DNA from: an uncultured Selenomonadales bacterium
Lineage (GTDB): Bacteria > Bacillota > Negativicutes > Selenomonadales > Selenomonadaceae
Direction: 5' to 3'
DNA: 16,813 bases
Assembly (NCBI GenBank): GCA_937901445.1
Contig: CALDHY010000009.1
Coordinates: 1-16,813 of the forward strand
In this document: positions 10,001-14,683 of the stretch, one piece after another
Position numbering within the stretch: position 1 is the stretch's first letter
How the letters are laid out: each line of letters begins with the position of its first letter
The notes under the pieces: model-generated
Database searches by the model: none
What the model saw: only the letters and a program-made list of their open reading frames with translations
What the model was told of the DNA's origin: nothing
Translations under genes and position numbers: made by a program

Positions 10001-10309
10001 AATTTGAGTTTGAATTTTATAAACCGCCAAATTATGAGAATACAGCGGCAATTCATTACTGCCAATCCAATTTGCGCCTTGCCAATTTCCCGCGCCGCGC
10101 CTTGATAAATTTAAGCCCGTCTCAAAAGTTGACGTTGCCTCGCGCAGGTTGCCTTCATTATCCCAAACTTTTACAAGCCACGTGTAGGGAGTTTCCGGCG
10201 TTAAAGTTTTGCCCGCGTAAAAAATATTTTGAGACCGCCCGTCTGCAACTTTGCCGCTGTCCCAAAATATTTCGCCTTCAGAATTTTTTACAATTATTTC
10301 GTAAAACAT
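7091..10309 (-). CDS. GH78 alpha-L-rhamnosidase, missing its first N-terminal strands
   Basis: A 1072-residue cytoplasmic-type glycoside hydrolase that removes terminal alpha-L-rhamnose from plant glycosides or polysaccharides. Layout: an Ig-like domain (1-65, FYEIIVKNSEGEIFWDSGKV, then YTWLVKVWDNEG); an inserted lectin-like region (about 80-290); the Bac_rhamnosid_N domain (about 320-490, RARIYVTARGIYELNLNGQK); a beta-sandwich (FIYDMGLNLAGVPKI); the (alpha/alpha)6 catalytic domain; and a C-terminal beta domain. DCPQRNERMGWSGD (665-678) holds the catalytic Asp, the general-acid Glu671 and Asp678. TTIWER holds Glu952, the expected base. No signal peptide. Homologues normally have about 35-45 more residues before FYEII, completing the first domain. 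Here the frame starts at ATG 10309 behind a good GGAGG that belongs, by its leader structure, to the different segment on the right. The 5' end is therefore probably an artificial or recombinant junction. Confidence 0.93.
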   Translation of the reverse strand: MFYEIIVKNSEGEIFWDSGKVADGRSQNIFYAGKTLTPETPYTWLVKVWDNEGNLREATSTFETGLNLSRRGAGNWQGANWIGSNELPLYSHNLAVYKIQTQIKILPNSTRAGIVFGANDERLMHAEKNLWKIAAEIDKSRLELILDIGNVEKNSGKAKLQVYRYGYSIDDSNNPLVECEIPADIINRQNCHDFHKIWLDSNHGIIKFGVDDSKLEMPKVNFWSNGYVVNPAGPGGDYISFPMVADIGFSVGAGQIAQFKNFEILNFRAPNNAVFNDKENIFAGKSGVTISSDGYTVDGGKNGVLVIANPSHGSMPLLRTNFSLQNKKIARARIYVTARGIYELNLNGQKVSEDYFTPGLTQYDKFQNYQVYDVTAALKAGKNLLLAQLADGWWSGAGTFQGANWNYFGDRQSLLLKLSVTYEDGTRQVITSQPENWQVSNDSSLIGGNFFQGEIYDARRENKITNWKPAEIVPLNESTAFFGAWKHPATGELQEINYKNIDIVAQEGGSVRAVETVTARSVRKIAEKVFIYDMGLNLAGVPKIKIDGGAAGETVTLRFAEVLYPENDEHAGELMLENLGGALSTDIYILKGGAEIISPRFTYHGYRYVEISGLDELPLENVCTTVLSSVDKWTANFECSNADINKLYQNILRSTRANFISIPTDCPQRNERMGWSGDISIFSRTACYLWDADRFLARHLKALRDLQYKSGRFSDIAPIGGGFGGILWGSAGMVIPCELYRQYSDIQILREHYAAMKRYADYLEKNIDEKGFISENTKLELGDWLGPEKSKNDVKFLLAAQEIKDLEIISKTAEILGKTQDADFYTKIRNARKIWFNAQFFNKKTHRTLNSDGELMDTQTSYAAALGLDAADEINRAFAANYLAEACRRSNVYDEKIFRPPYSLMTGFIGTAQISRALSENGYADVAYKMLENNLYPSWLYPVTQGATTIWERLNAYTVENGFGGNNAMNSFNHYAFGAVGAWLFSDCLGIQPDENWKHFILKPQPDFSGNMTFARGYFDSVYGRIESSWYIENNGVRYQFTIPANTTATLILPNTAGEQILIPGKYIFEVQ

Positions 10310-10326
10310 ATATGCCTCCGAAATAT

Positions 10327-10396
10327 AATCATCCCTGCAAGTAGGATGATTTTAAAACCTGACCATCCTCTTGCATGGATGCTTCCGTAGTGGAAG
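10327..10396 (-). promoter_or_regulatory. Three-hairpin leader element with kissing loops, copy 1
   Basis: Three hairpins stand before the RBS (GGAGG at 10315-10319). In RNA order: P1 pairs 10392-10396 with 10382-10386 (5 bp, 5-base loop). P2 pairs 10377-10381 with 10364-10368 (5 bp, 8-base loop AUGCAAGA). P3 pairs 10344-10351 with 10327-10334 (8 bp, 9-base loop UACUUGCAG). Loop P2 UGCAAG is fully complementary to loop P3 CUUGCA. The same plan is seen at 13137-13214, with different stems and loops that still pair. No U-run follows, so these are not terminators. Not recognised as a named RNA family. Confidence 0.7.
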
Positions 10397-10406
10397 TATT
10401 AAATTA

Positions 10407-10565
10407 TTAAGCTTCTTCGATGTACATGTTGTAGTATTTATACCCATCGAAAAAGAGCCAATGTTTATTCATACAAATTCTCTCTGCGAGGTCTTTATTT
10501 ATATTCTTATGAAGAATACTTTTTGTATGAATATTTCCTTTTGTTTCTAATATAATGTTATACAT
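10407..10565 (-). CDS. Small hypothetical protein (52 residues)
   Basis: A 52-residue frame from ATG 10565 with an excellent RBS (TTTGGAGGG, 6 bases before the ATG). It begins MYNIILETKGNIHTK and ends YKYYNMYIEEA; no family is recognised. A longer frame reaches back to 10775 but would translate through several hairpins, including the attenuator-like stem at 10739-10768, so the short form is preferred. The protein is rich in aromatic and basic residues, with no signal peptide or membrane segment. It is the only gene of the minus-strand unit starting near 10792, behind an unusually long structured leader. Confidence 0.55.
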   Translation of the reverse strand: MYNIILETKGNIHTKSILHKNINKDLAERICMNKHWLFFDGYKYYNMYIEEA

Positions 10566-10586
10566 ATTAAACCCTCCAAATTTATA

Positions 10587-10645
10587 GCTACCCTTTCGGA
10601 TAGCACATTGATAGTAACTATCCAATTGGATAACCTCAAAAGAGG
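10587..10645 (-). promoter_or_regulatory. Structured leader upstream of the 52-residue protein
   Basis: Four inverted repeats are packed before the RBS: CCTC/GAGG with a 4-base loop (10634-10645); the perfect 14-base palindrome TATCCAATTGGATA (10619-10632); GATAG/CTATC with a 3-base loop (10610-10622); and a 7-bp stem with a GAAA tetraloop in the RNA (10587-10604, GCTATCC and GGGTAGC). GGATAG of the second and CTATCC of the last can also pair with each other, so alternative folds are possible. The last stem stands 11 bases before GGAGG, the same place as P3 in the kissing-loop leaders. Confidence 0.5.
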
Positions 10646-10721
10646 ATTTCGATTTATGAAGCCTATCTGCAATAACTTGATTAAAGCAAAAAGACTTGTT
10701 TGTTGATAGTTTATCTATATT

Positions 10722-10773
10722 AAATGAGCAAAAAAAATAACTCCCATAGATAAAATATCTAGGGAGTTTGCTC
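10722..10773 (-). promoter_or_regulatory. Attenuator-like hairpin, repeated at the window end (copy 1)
   Basis: On the minus strand a strong stem (outer CCC/GGG plus AACT/AGTT, inner TAGATA/TATCTA, one bulge, 3-base loop; 10739-10768) is followed at once by A and a run of eight T, as in an intrinsic terminator. GAGCA (10726-10730) and TGCTC (10769-10773) can close a second outer stem around the U-run. It begins about 20 bases after the predicted start of transcription from the promoter at 10799-10826, so it would stop transcripts before the small gene unless antagonised. A second copy, with a different inner stem but the same flanks, starts at 16767. Confidence 0.65.
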
Positions 10774-10798
10774 ACATTATTTTTGTATTTATAATATT

Positions 10799-10826
10799 AT
10801 TATAGCACTATTATACAATTTTTCAA
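10799..10826 (-). promoter_or_regulatory. Promoter reading leftward (minus strand)
   Basis: On the minus strand: TTGAAA (10821-10826), a 16-base spacer, and TATAAT (10799-10804). It predicts transcription from about 10792 into the structured 230-base leader of the gene at 10407-10565. It stands back to back with the plus-strand promoter at 10840-10868. The gene-free stretch 10566-10887 is thus filled by leader hairpins, the attenuator and two divergent promoters. Confidence 0.7.
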
Positions 10827-10839
10827 TATAAAAATACAC

Positions 10840-10868
10840 TTGCAATATATCCCCCATTGGGGTATAAT
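10840..10868 (+). promoter_or_regulatory. Promoter with palindromic operator for the HTH gene
   Basis: TTGCAA (10840-10845), a 17-base spacer and TATAAT (10863-10868) form a near-consensus housekeeping promoter, 19 bases before ATG 10888. The spacer and -10 box carry an inverted repeat, TATCCCCCATTGGGGTATA (10848-10866; arms TAT-CCCC and GGGG-ATA with one mismatch). A repressor bound there would block polymerase. The HTH protein encoded just downstream is the natural candidate, giving autoregulation and perhaps control of the divergent promoter; that link is inferred. Confidence 0.75.
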
Positions 10869-10887
10869 AGATATAAAGGTTAAAGGC

Positions 10888-11562
10888 ATGGATATTAAAG
10901 AGTTAAGAAAACTATCTGGCATGTCACAAAGCCAGTTTTCAAAAGAGTTTGACATTCCCCTTAAAACATTGCAAAAATGGGAACAAGGCGAAAGAATACC
11001 ACCACTTTATTTGGTGAATATATTGAGAGATTGCATGTTGTATAGAGGTCTTGTAGACCAATCTGTTTTTAAGAAAGGAAATAAAGATATGTATAAAAAT
11101 ATCCCATTGCCAGAGGGTGTTACAAAATCAATCGACGAATTAACGGAATATGACATTCAAGCTTGGCTTGATAAATACCCTAACAAGTGTGGTTTATTCC
11201 TTTTAAATGAGGAGAATCATTCCAAAGGAAAATTAATTGCTCAATCATCTGTCAGAGCGTATAAGCATTTTCTATTACGTTATCCAGATGAAACTAGTGT
11301 TATAGCTGTAAAAGGTGCAAACTATAAAACTGCTGAAGAACAATTGCTTAATATTTATGGGAAAACTCCAGATGAACTTCCAGTTATTGATATAAATGAT
11401 TGGAAAAAGAAAAATCCTAACCTTTGCGCTCTCGTTATTAAAAAAGATAATAAAGAGGAAGCCTTTTATATTGAATCTTATAATATTAATGAAAAAGAGC
11501 AACGTAGTCACGATGTAAGAAATAATATTTTTTATGACGATATTAATTACACGATAATCTAG
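10888..11562 (+). CDS. HTH (XRE-like) regulator with two C-terminal copies of an unnamed module
   Basis: A 224-residue protein. Residues 1-54 form a helix-turn-helix domain (MDIKELRKLSGMSQSQFSKE, then IPLKTLQKWEQGERIPP) typical of XRE-like repressors of Firmicutes. Residues 81-141 and 160-224 are two copies of a module whose clearest marks are an acidic D/E-L-P/T start, W near position 10, PN-x-C-A/G, and, in copy 1, KLIAQSSVRA. The next gene encodes a third copy. I choose ATG 10888 because an earlier frame start at 10840 would overlie the promoter. An in-frame ATG at 11089 (Met68) has AAAGGA 9 bases upstream and begins MYKNIPLP, matching the start of the next protein. A short HTH-less form may therefore also be made. 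Function of the module is unknown. Confidence 0.8.
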   Translation: MDIKELRKLSGMSQSQFSKEFDIPLKTLQKWEQGERIPPLYLVNILRDCMLYRGLVDQSVFKKGNKDMYKNIPLPEGVTKSIDELTEYDIQAWLDKYPNKCGLFLLNEENHSKGKLIAQSSVRAYKHFLLRYPDETSVIAVKGANYKTAEEQLLNIYGKTPDELPVIDINDWKKKNPNLCALVIKKDNKEEAFYIESYNINEKEQRSHDVRNNIFYDDINYTII

Positions 11563-11618
11563 AATTTTGAAGTCATATATGTAGTAAAACATACTAGTGA
11601 GCTGAAAGGAGAAATGCC

Positions 11619-11855
11619 ATGTATCCAGAGATAAAACTTCCTAATGAAATAAAGGAAAAATACGTTTCAGAACTTCCAGAAATTGTGGTTGATGAATGGA
11701 AACAAAAACACCCTAATCGTTGCGCTATTGTTCTTTGGGACAGCAATGGAGTTAAAGCTAAATTGATTACCCAATCATCAATTCAAGCAAAAGACAAAAT
11801 GGAAAGAAATTTGTCTGCTTTATTTGAAAACACTGAATATGTTTCAGTCATATAG
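11619..11855 (+). CDS. Small protein made of one copy of the same module (78 residues)
   Basis: A 78-residue protein, start at ATG 11619 with AAAGGAG 9 bases upstream. Its whole length aligns with residues 68-139 of the upstream HTH protein: both open MYxxIxLP, share W, PN-x-C-A/G, KLI-x-QSS and end SVI. It therefore looks like a free-standing duplicate of the regulator's effector or binding module. It lies 56 bases after that gene with no terminator between, so cotranscription is expected. It could modulate the regulator by competing for a ligand or partner, or pair with another product; neither is shown by the sequence. The gene ends at the shared terminator that faces the RNase A-like gene. 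Confidence 0.75.
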   Translation: MYPEIKLPNEIKEKYVSELPEIVVDEWKQKHPNRCAIVLWDSNGVKAKLITQSSIQAKDKMERNLSALFENTEYVSVI

Positions 11856-11861
11856 CAAAAA

Positions 11862-11901
11862 AAATAAGCCCTCAAGTCACAACTGTGATGAGGGCTTATT
11901 T
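11862..11901. terminator. Bidirectional terminator between convergent genes
   Basis: A 13-bp perfect stem (11862-11874 with 11889-11901; arms AAATAAGCCCTCA and TGAGGGCTTATTT). The 14-base loop can itself close as TCACA/TGTGA. T-rich sequence on the right and an A-run on the left make it work for both the plus-strand gene ending at 11855 and the minus-strand gene ending at 11904. Confidence 0.92.
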
Positions 11902-11903
11902 AA

Positions 11904-12368
11904 TTAATTGCAAAAGTTATTTTTATCTTTATCCGTATATCTAGGATATGCAGTAACGATTTTAAAAGTGGTATCGTACTTGCGTTCAACTTTTACAAGT
12001 GCAACACAAAGTTCGGAACAAGGATAAGCACCTTTATCCCACTCATGCCATCTTTCTTTAGAATAGCCTCTGCCTATAACTCTTTTTGCATCAATCCAAG
12101 CTTCATAGTTTCCACCATCGCTCGGATCATTAATCCAATCTAAAAGTTCATCTGAAAACTTTTCTAAAGCTGTAATTATTAAATCAAGAATCTCGTCTTC
12201 GCTAATATTTTTATTAAAGGTTGTAGCATCTACCTTTTCGCTGATGACACGTTGTCTTAACATTTCATTAGTTTGATGCATGTGCTTCATAAAAATATGT
12301 CCACCATTATAATCTATCTGTGGTACTGTGAGACGATATACTTCTTTTAAAAACGCTGATTTAGTCAT
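11904..12368 (-). CDS. Free-standing RNase A-like toxin-domain protein (CdiA-CT type)
   Basis: A 154-residue protein matching the bacterial RNase A-like domain found at the C-terminus of CdiA and other polymorphic toxins. The family signature GGHxxxKH followed by T and an Arg is seen as GGHIFMKH (22-29), Gln32-Thr33 and Arg40. Later come the helix EDEILDLIITALEKF, W (in ELLDWI), GRGYSKERWHEWDKG, the strand SELCVALVKV, and the closing VTAYP (138-142). In characterised members a His, an Arg, a Thr and a Tyr form the active site; His29, Arg40, Thr139 and Tyr141 fit. Here there is no delivery domain, signal or repeat: the protein is the toxin-sized domain alone. RBS GGAGG precedes ATG 12368. No known immunity protein is recognised; candidates are the 106-residue protein upstream or the facing plus-strand pair. 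Family call fairly confident, toxicity inferred. Confidence 0.75.
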   Translation of the reverse strand: MTKSAFLKEVYRLTVPQIDYNGGHIFMKHMHQTNEMLRQRVISEKVDATTFNKNISEDEILDLIITALEKFSDELLDWINDPSDGGNYEAWIDAKRVIGRGYSKERWHEWDKGAYPCSELCVALVKVERKYDTTFKIVTAYPRYTDKDKNNFCN

Positions 12369-12391
12369 ATGTTGACCTCCAATCTAAACCC

Positions 12392-12476
12392 GTCGCCCTA
12401 TAGGACGACTTACATTAATAAGTTACGCCCTTATAGGGTTACGGATGGCTTTTAGCCTTCAGGTTGTCCGTCAACC
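12392..12476 (-). promoter_or_regulatory. Structured intergenic leader with a pseudoknot before the RNase A-like gene
   Basis: In the 121-base gap before ATG 12368: GGTTG/CAACC (12462-12466 with 12472-12476) closes a 5-base loop that is fully complementary to 12441-12445 (ACGGA with TCCGT), an H-type pseudoknot spanning a GGCT/AGCC hairpin (12447-12457). Then come CCCT/AGGG with a 3-base loop (12428-12438) and a 7-bp stem with a TATA loop (12392-12409; GTCGCCC and GGACGAC), 12 bases before GGAGG. The last two loops both expose TATA, which is self-complementary. This follows the style of the kissing-loop leaders. Confidence 0.5.
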
Positions 12477-12489
12477 ATGATATTCAGTT

Positions 12490-12810
12490 TTAATAGCTTA
12501 GGCCCGCATTTCGGTAGAAAAGCTCTTTGTCCTTTTGTAAATAATGAAAACAACCACCCTCTTTAGGTAAGATGAGATGATTTTTATACTCATAAAACGA
12601 CAAAACTGTTCTTCCATTATGCAATTCCTTTGATTCCTGCTCGCACATAGCCCTTTCTACAAGCCTGTGATATGCATTACTGGTAAGATTTGAGTCAACG
12701 AAGGAATATTCCTCGTCGTCTCTAATATCAAGCTTATAGGCTACTTTATTTCTTAGTAAAACAGGAATCATATAGTCTACTAGGTTTGTCCTTATTTTCC
12801 TTTTACTCAT
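12490..12810 (-). CDS. Hypothetical protein (106 residues)
   Basis: No family recognised. A soluble, basic N-terminus (MSKRKIRTNL), then LLRNKVAYKLDIRDDEEYSF, a Cys-containing helix LVERAMCEQESKEL, and a C-terminal half with strands (TVLSFYEYKNHLILP). ATG 12810 follows the previous stop by one base and uses the RBS AGGAGG inside the end of that gene, so the two are translationally coupled. It is the gene directly upstream of the RNase A-like protein on the same strand and so the nearest candidate partner, but a 121-base structured gap separates them. Confidence 0.6.
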   Translation of the reverse strand: MSKRKIRTNLVDYMIPVLLRNKVAYKLDIRDDEEYSFVDSNLTSNAYHRLVERAMCEQESKELHNGRTVLSFYEYKNHLILPKEGGCFHYLQKDKELFYRNAGLSY

Positions 12811-12811
12811 A

Positions 12812-13114
12812 TTACTCAGCTACCTCCTGAAGAATCTTCTGTGCAATGCCTGCGACAGAGTGCCATGTAAGAATAATACAAGCCTTATCCATTCCACGTC
12901 TGAAAGATTCGTCTGATGCTTCATTATAAGCGTTCATTAAATCTTCCATCATGTCGTAACATGATACATCTCCGTCTTCTAGGATTGCCTGCATCTGTTT
13001 TTCAACAGCGTTAAAATCTTCATAGGTGCCTGCTGCCTTGATAATCTCAATCTTTTCATCAAGAGTCATCTCATCAACAGGCTTAGCAAGTAACTTCTTA
13101 ATATTTTTATCCAT
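12812..13114 (-). CDS. Hypothetical helical acidic protein (100 residues)
   Basis: No family recognised. The sequence is almost wholly helical in appearance and rich in Asp and Glu (LAKPVDEMTLDEKIEIIKAA, then QMQAILEDGD, EDLMNAYNEASDESF), with a final IAQKILQEVAE. I take ATG 13114 as the start, 8 bases after a perfect GGAGG. The frame could be extended to 13129, but that start would be part of the RBS. It is preceded by the second kissing-loop leader element (13137-13214), which is presumably its regulatory 5' region, and it overlaps in translation signals with the next gene. Confidence 0.65.
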   Translation of the reverse strand: MDKNIKKLLAKPVDEMTLDEKIEIIKAAGTYEDFNAVEKQMQAILEDGDVSCYDMMEDLMNAYNEASDESFRRGMDKACIILTWHSVAGIAQKILQEVAE

Positions 13115-13136
13115 TTTGAATACCTCCAAATTAAAA

Positions 13137-13214
13137 GACTATCCCTGCTGATAGGATAGTCATACGACACTATTGCCAATACTACCCTTCAGCATGGGTG
13201 ACTCCTTTTGGAGT
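13137..13214 (-). promoter_or_regulatory. Three-hairpin leader element with kissing loops, copy 2
   Basis: Same plan as 10327-10396. In RNA order: P1 pairs 13210-13214 with 13201-13205 (5 bp, loop AAAA). P2 pairs 13196-13200 with 13183-13187 (5 bp with one G-U, 8-base loop AUGCUGAA). P3 pairs 13154-13161 with 13137-13144 (8 bp, 9-base loop UAUCAGCAG). Loop P2 UGCUGA is complementary to loop P3 UCAGCA over 6 bases. P1 abuts P2 with no spacer in both copies, and P3 stands 9 bases (7 in copy 1) before GGAGG. Stems differ between copies yet still pair; loop ends AUGC...A and UA...GCAG are constant. Confidence 0.75.
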
Positions 13215-13222
13215 TATTTAGT

Positions 13223-13573
13223 TTATGCTACAGCAAGTCTTACTGAGCCACAGTCCTCAAGACCTGAAAGAATGATTTCTGTAGGTTTGTAATATACGTC
13301 ATCCTGTATGATATCATCTTCTACCTCAAGTTCTATGAACTCAATTTTGTCTGTAGATTTAATCTCACAACGCTTTATATCTTCTCCGTCCCAGACATAT
13401 ACATTTCTCCAGTACATATCGAGCTTGCGCTCTGATGTGTCAGTATCCGTGAAAGTATACTCTGTATCGAATCTATCTAGCGTTACTTCCTTACCATTAA
13501 CTTTAAGCTGCAATGTGTTAATCATTGGAGCATCGGTTATATGGTTTGTATTTATTTTGAATTCAATCCTCAT
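13223..13573 (-). CDS. Hypothetical beta-rich protein (116 residues)
   Basis: No family recognised. Alternating hydrophobic pattern of a small beta protein (MRIEFKINTN, TLQLKVNGKEVTLDRF, TEYTFTDTDTSERKLDMYW, NVYVWDGEDIKR, KIEFIELEVEDDI). Strongly acidic overall, no Cys-based metal site, no signal peptide. Start at ATG 13573 with GGGGGAG 4 bases upstream and only 13 bases after the preceding gene, so it is cotranscribed with 13587-14204 and 14204-14596. Its stop is followed by the kissing-loop leader of the next gene. Confidence 0.6.
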   Translation of the reverse strand: MRIEFKINTNHITDAPMINTLQLKVNGKEVTLDRFDTEYTFTDTDTSERKLDMYWRNVYVWDGEDIKRCEIKSTDKIEFIELEVEDDIIQDDVYYKPTEIILSGLEDCGSVRLAVA

Positions 13574-13586
13574 GTACTCCCCCTAA

Positions 13587-14204
13587 TCAATCGAGTGAAT
13601 GTAATTTTGCAATATCTTTCAAAATATTTGAAAAACGTCTATTGTACTTTGTAATAATAGATGTAGAGTCGATAATTATCTTATCCTTATCATCTCTTAC
13701 AAAATACTGAACACGCTGCTTATCGTCAGACAAAGTTTCAATAACCTGAACATAAATTTCATAGTTATTAATACCTGCCTTTTTACATGTTTTTTTGGTA
13801 TCCATGTTTTTTAGATAAAGCTTATAGTGTGCTGCACGTTCTCTTGTATTATCTTGATGAGCTATTGCCTTTTTCCAGTTTTCTTCCCTTTTTGCTTTGC
13901 CTGCGTCCCAATTAGCTTTTGCTTTTGCAAGCTCAGCTGATATGTTTTTCGCAGTAGCTTTAAGGGTGTCAACTTCTTCGCCTTGTAAAGCAAAAAACTC
14001 TTCATCAGACATCTCGTTATACTGATCTAACGGAAGTTCAGTATCTGTAATGAGAAATCCGATGTTATTTACATATACTCTAGGGGCAATTGAAAAACTA
14101 ACTCCTGCACCGTCTCGCAAGCCATATACAAATTTACCTTCAGCTCTAAGCTGATCAATAAGTGGCTGCTCCCAACGGTAGAAGTCGGTCATTTGATACT
14201 TCAT
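13587..14204 (-). CDS. Hypothetical protein with central charged helix (205 residues)
   Basis: No family recognised. The N-terminal 65 residues look globular (MTDFYRWEQPLIDQL, KFVYGLRDGAGVSFSIAP, VYVNNIGFLITDTELPL). They are followed by a long Lys/Glu/Ala-rich helix, probably a coiled coil (about 72-135), and a C-terminal alpha/beta part (NNYEIYVQVIETLSDDKQRV). I use ATG 14204 because GGAGGA lies 8 bases upstream; the frame extends to 14243 without such a signal. The ATG overlaps the stop of the preceding gene (TAATG), a mark of translational coupling. Gene style fits plasmid or phage accessory regions. Confidence 0.65.
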   Translation of the reverse strand: MKYQMTDFYRWEQPLIDQLRAEGKFVYGLRDGAGVSFSIAPRVYVNNIGFLITDTELPLDQYNEMSDEEFFALQGEEVDTLKATAKNISAELAKAKANWDAGKAKREENWKKAIAHQDNTRERAAHYKLYLKNMDTKKTCKKAGINNYEIYVQVIETLSDDKQRVQYFVRDDKDKIIIDSTSIITKYNRRFSNILKDIAKLHSLD

Positions 14205-14596
14205 TACTTTTCCTCCACAAATAGATTTTTTAGATTTTGCCAATAAGAAAGATTACAATCATAATCTCCCTCAAAGACGTATCTGTACGCAATTTTTTCG
14301 GCCATATCTGGAGTATAAACTTCATCATAGCCTTCGTCTTCACATATAGAATGAACATCTTCTTTTACATGTTCAGTCCATACGCTGCGATAGATAAAAT
14401 CTTTCTGGTCATAATTTAAGAGGTCAAGCAAATCTTCTTTCGGATATGACTTAATCACATCCTTTATCTGCTCATCTGTAATAGTATCTTTGTTAATCAC
14501 CTTTTCAAGTGACTCAGATACCTGTTCCAGTGAGCTTGCTACACGTCTCATAATATCGGCGAATTCATAATCGCCTCTGGTTTCAAGTAATGCCAT
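14204..14596 (-). CDS. Hypothetical acidic protein (130 residues)
   Basis: No family recognised. A helical, very acidic protein: MALLETRGDYEFADIMRRVA, then SLEQVSESLEKVINKD, ITDEQIKDVIKSYPKEDLLD, later SICEDEGYDEVYTP and a C-terminal YWQNLKNLFVEEK. ATG 14596 has AAAGGAGAT 6 bases upstream. Its stop codon overlaps the start of the next gene by one base. It is preceded by three palindromic hairpins (14620-14674), two of them with the same loop. High acidity in a small accessory protein is also seen in DNA-mimic inhibitors, but nothing specific supports that here. Confidence 0.62.
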   Translation of the reverse strand: MALLETRGDYEFADIMRRVASSLEQVSESLEKVINKDTITDEQIKDVIKSYPKEDLLDLLNYDQKDFIYRSVWTEHVKEDVHSICEDEGYDEVYTPDMAEKIAYRYVFEGDYDCNLSYWQNLKNLFVEEK

Positions 14597-14619
14597 GTTT
14601 TATCTCCTTTAAAGAAAAC

Positions 14620-14674
14620 AGCCCTCGTCAGGGCTAGTTAATAATTAACCCTATAGGGTACTTCTCGTCAGAAG
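14620..14674 (-). promoter_or_regulatory. Leader with two hairpins carrying identical loops
   Basis: The 87-base gap holds CTTCT/AGAAG (14661-14674) and AGCCCT/AGGGCT (14620-14635), both with loop GACG closed by U-A on the RNA strand. Between them lie two palindromes: ACCCTATAGGGT (14648-14659) and GTTAATAATTAAC (14637-14649). The second hairpin is 10 bases before AAAGGAG of the gene at 14596. The loops share a self-complementary CG, so a short loop-loop contact is possible. No U-run follows, so terminator function is unlikely. Confidence 0.55.
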
Positions 14675-14683
14675 ATTTTTGTT

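Noticed and set aside
10327..10351. Reading the AATCATCC/GGATGATT hairpin as a rho-independent terminator of the gene at 10407
   Set aside because: No T-run on the gene strand; it stands just before an RBS, and its loop pairs with the neighbouring hairpin loop in two independent copies.
10407..10775. A 122-codon minus-strand frame ending at the same stop as the 52-residue gene
   Set aside because: Its first 70 codons run through a T-run, the attenuator-like stem and three other hairpins, and its start lacks an RBS; ATG 10565 has a near-perfect one.
14620..14674. Mini-ykkC (guanidine-II) riboswitch, because of two hairpins with CG-containing loops before the RBS
   Set aside because: That class has ACGR tetraloops. 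Here the tetraloop is GACG with U-A closing, shifted by one base, and the downstream gene is not a guanidine transporter or carboxylase gene.
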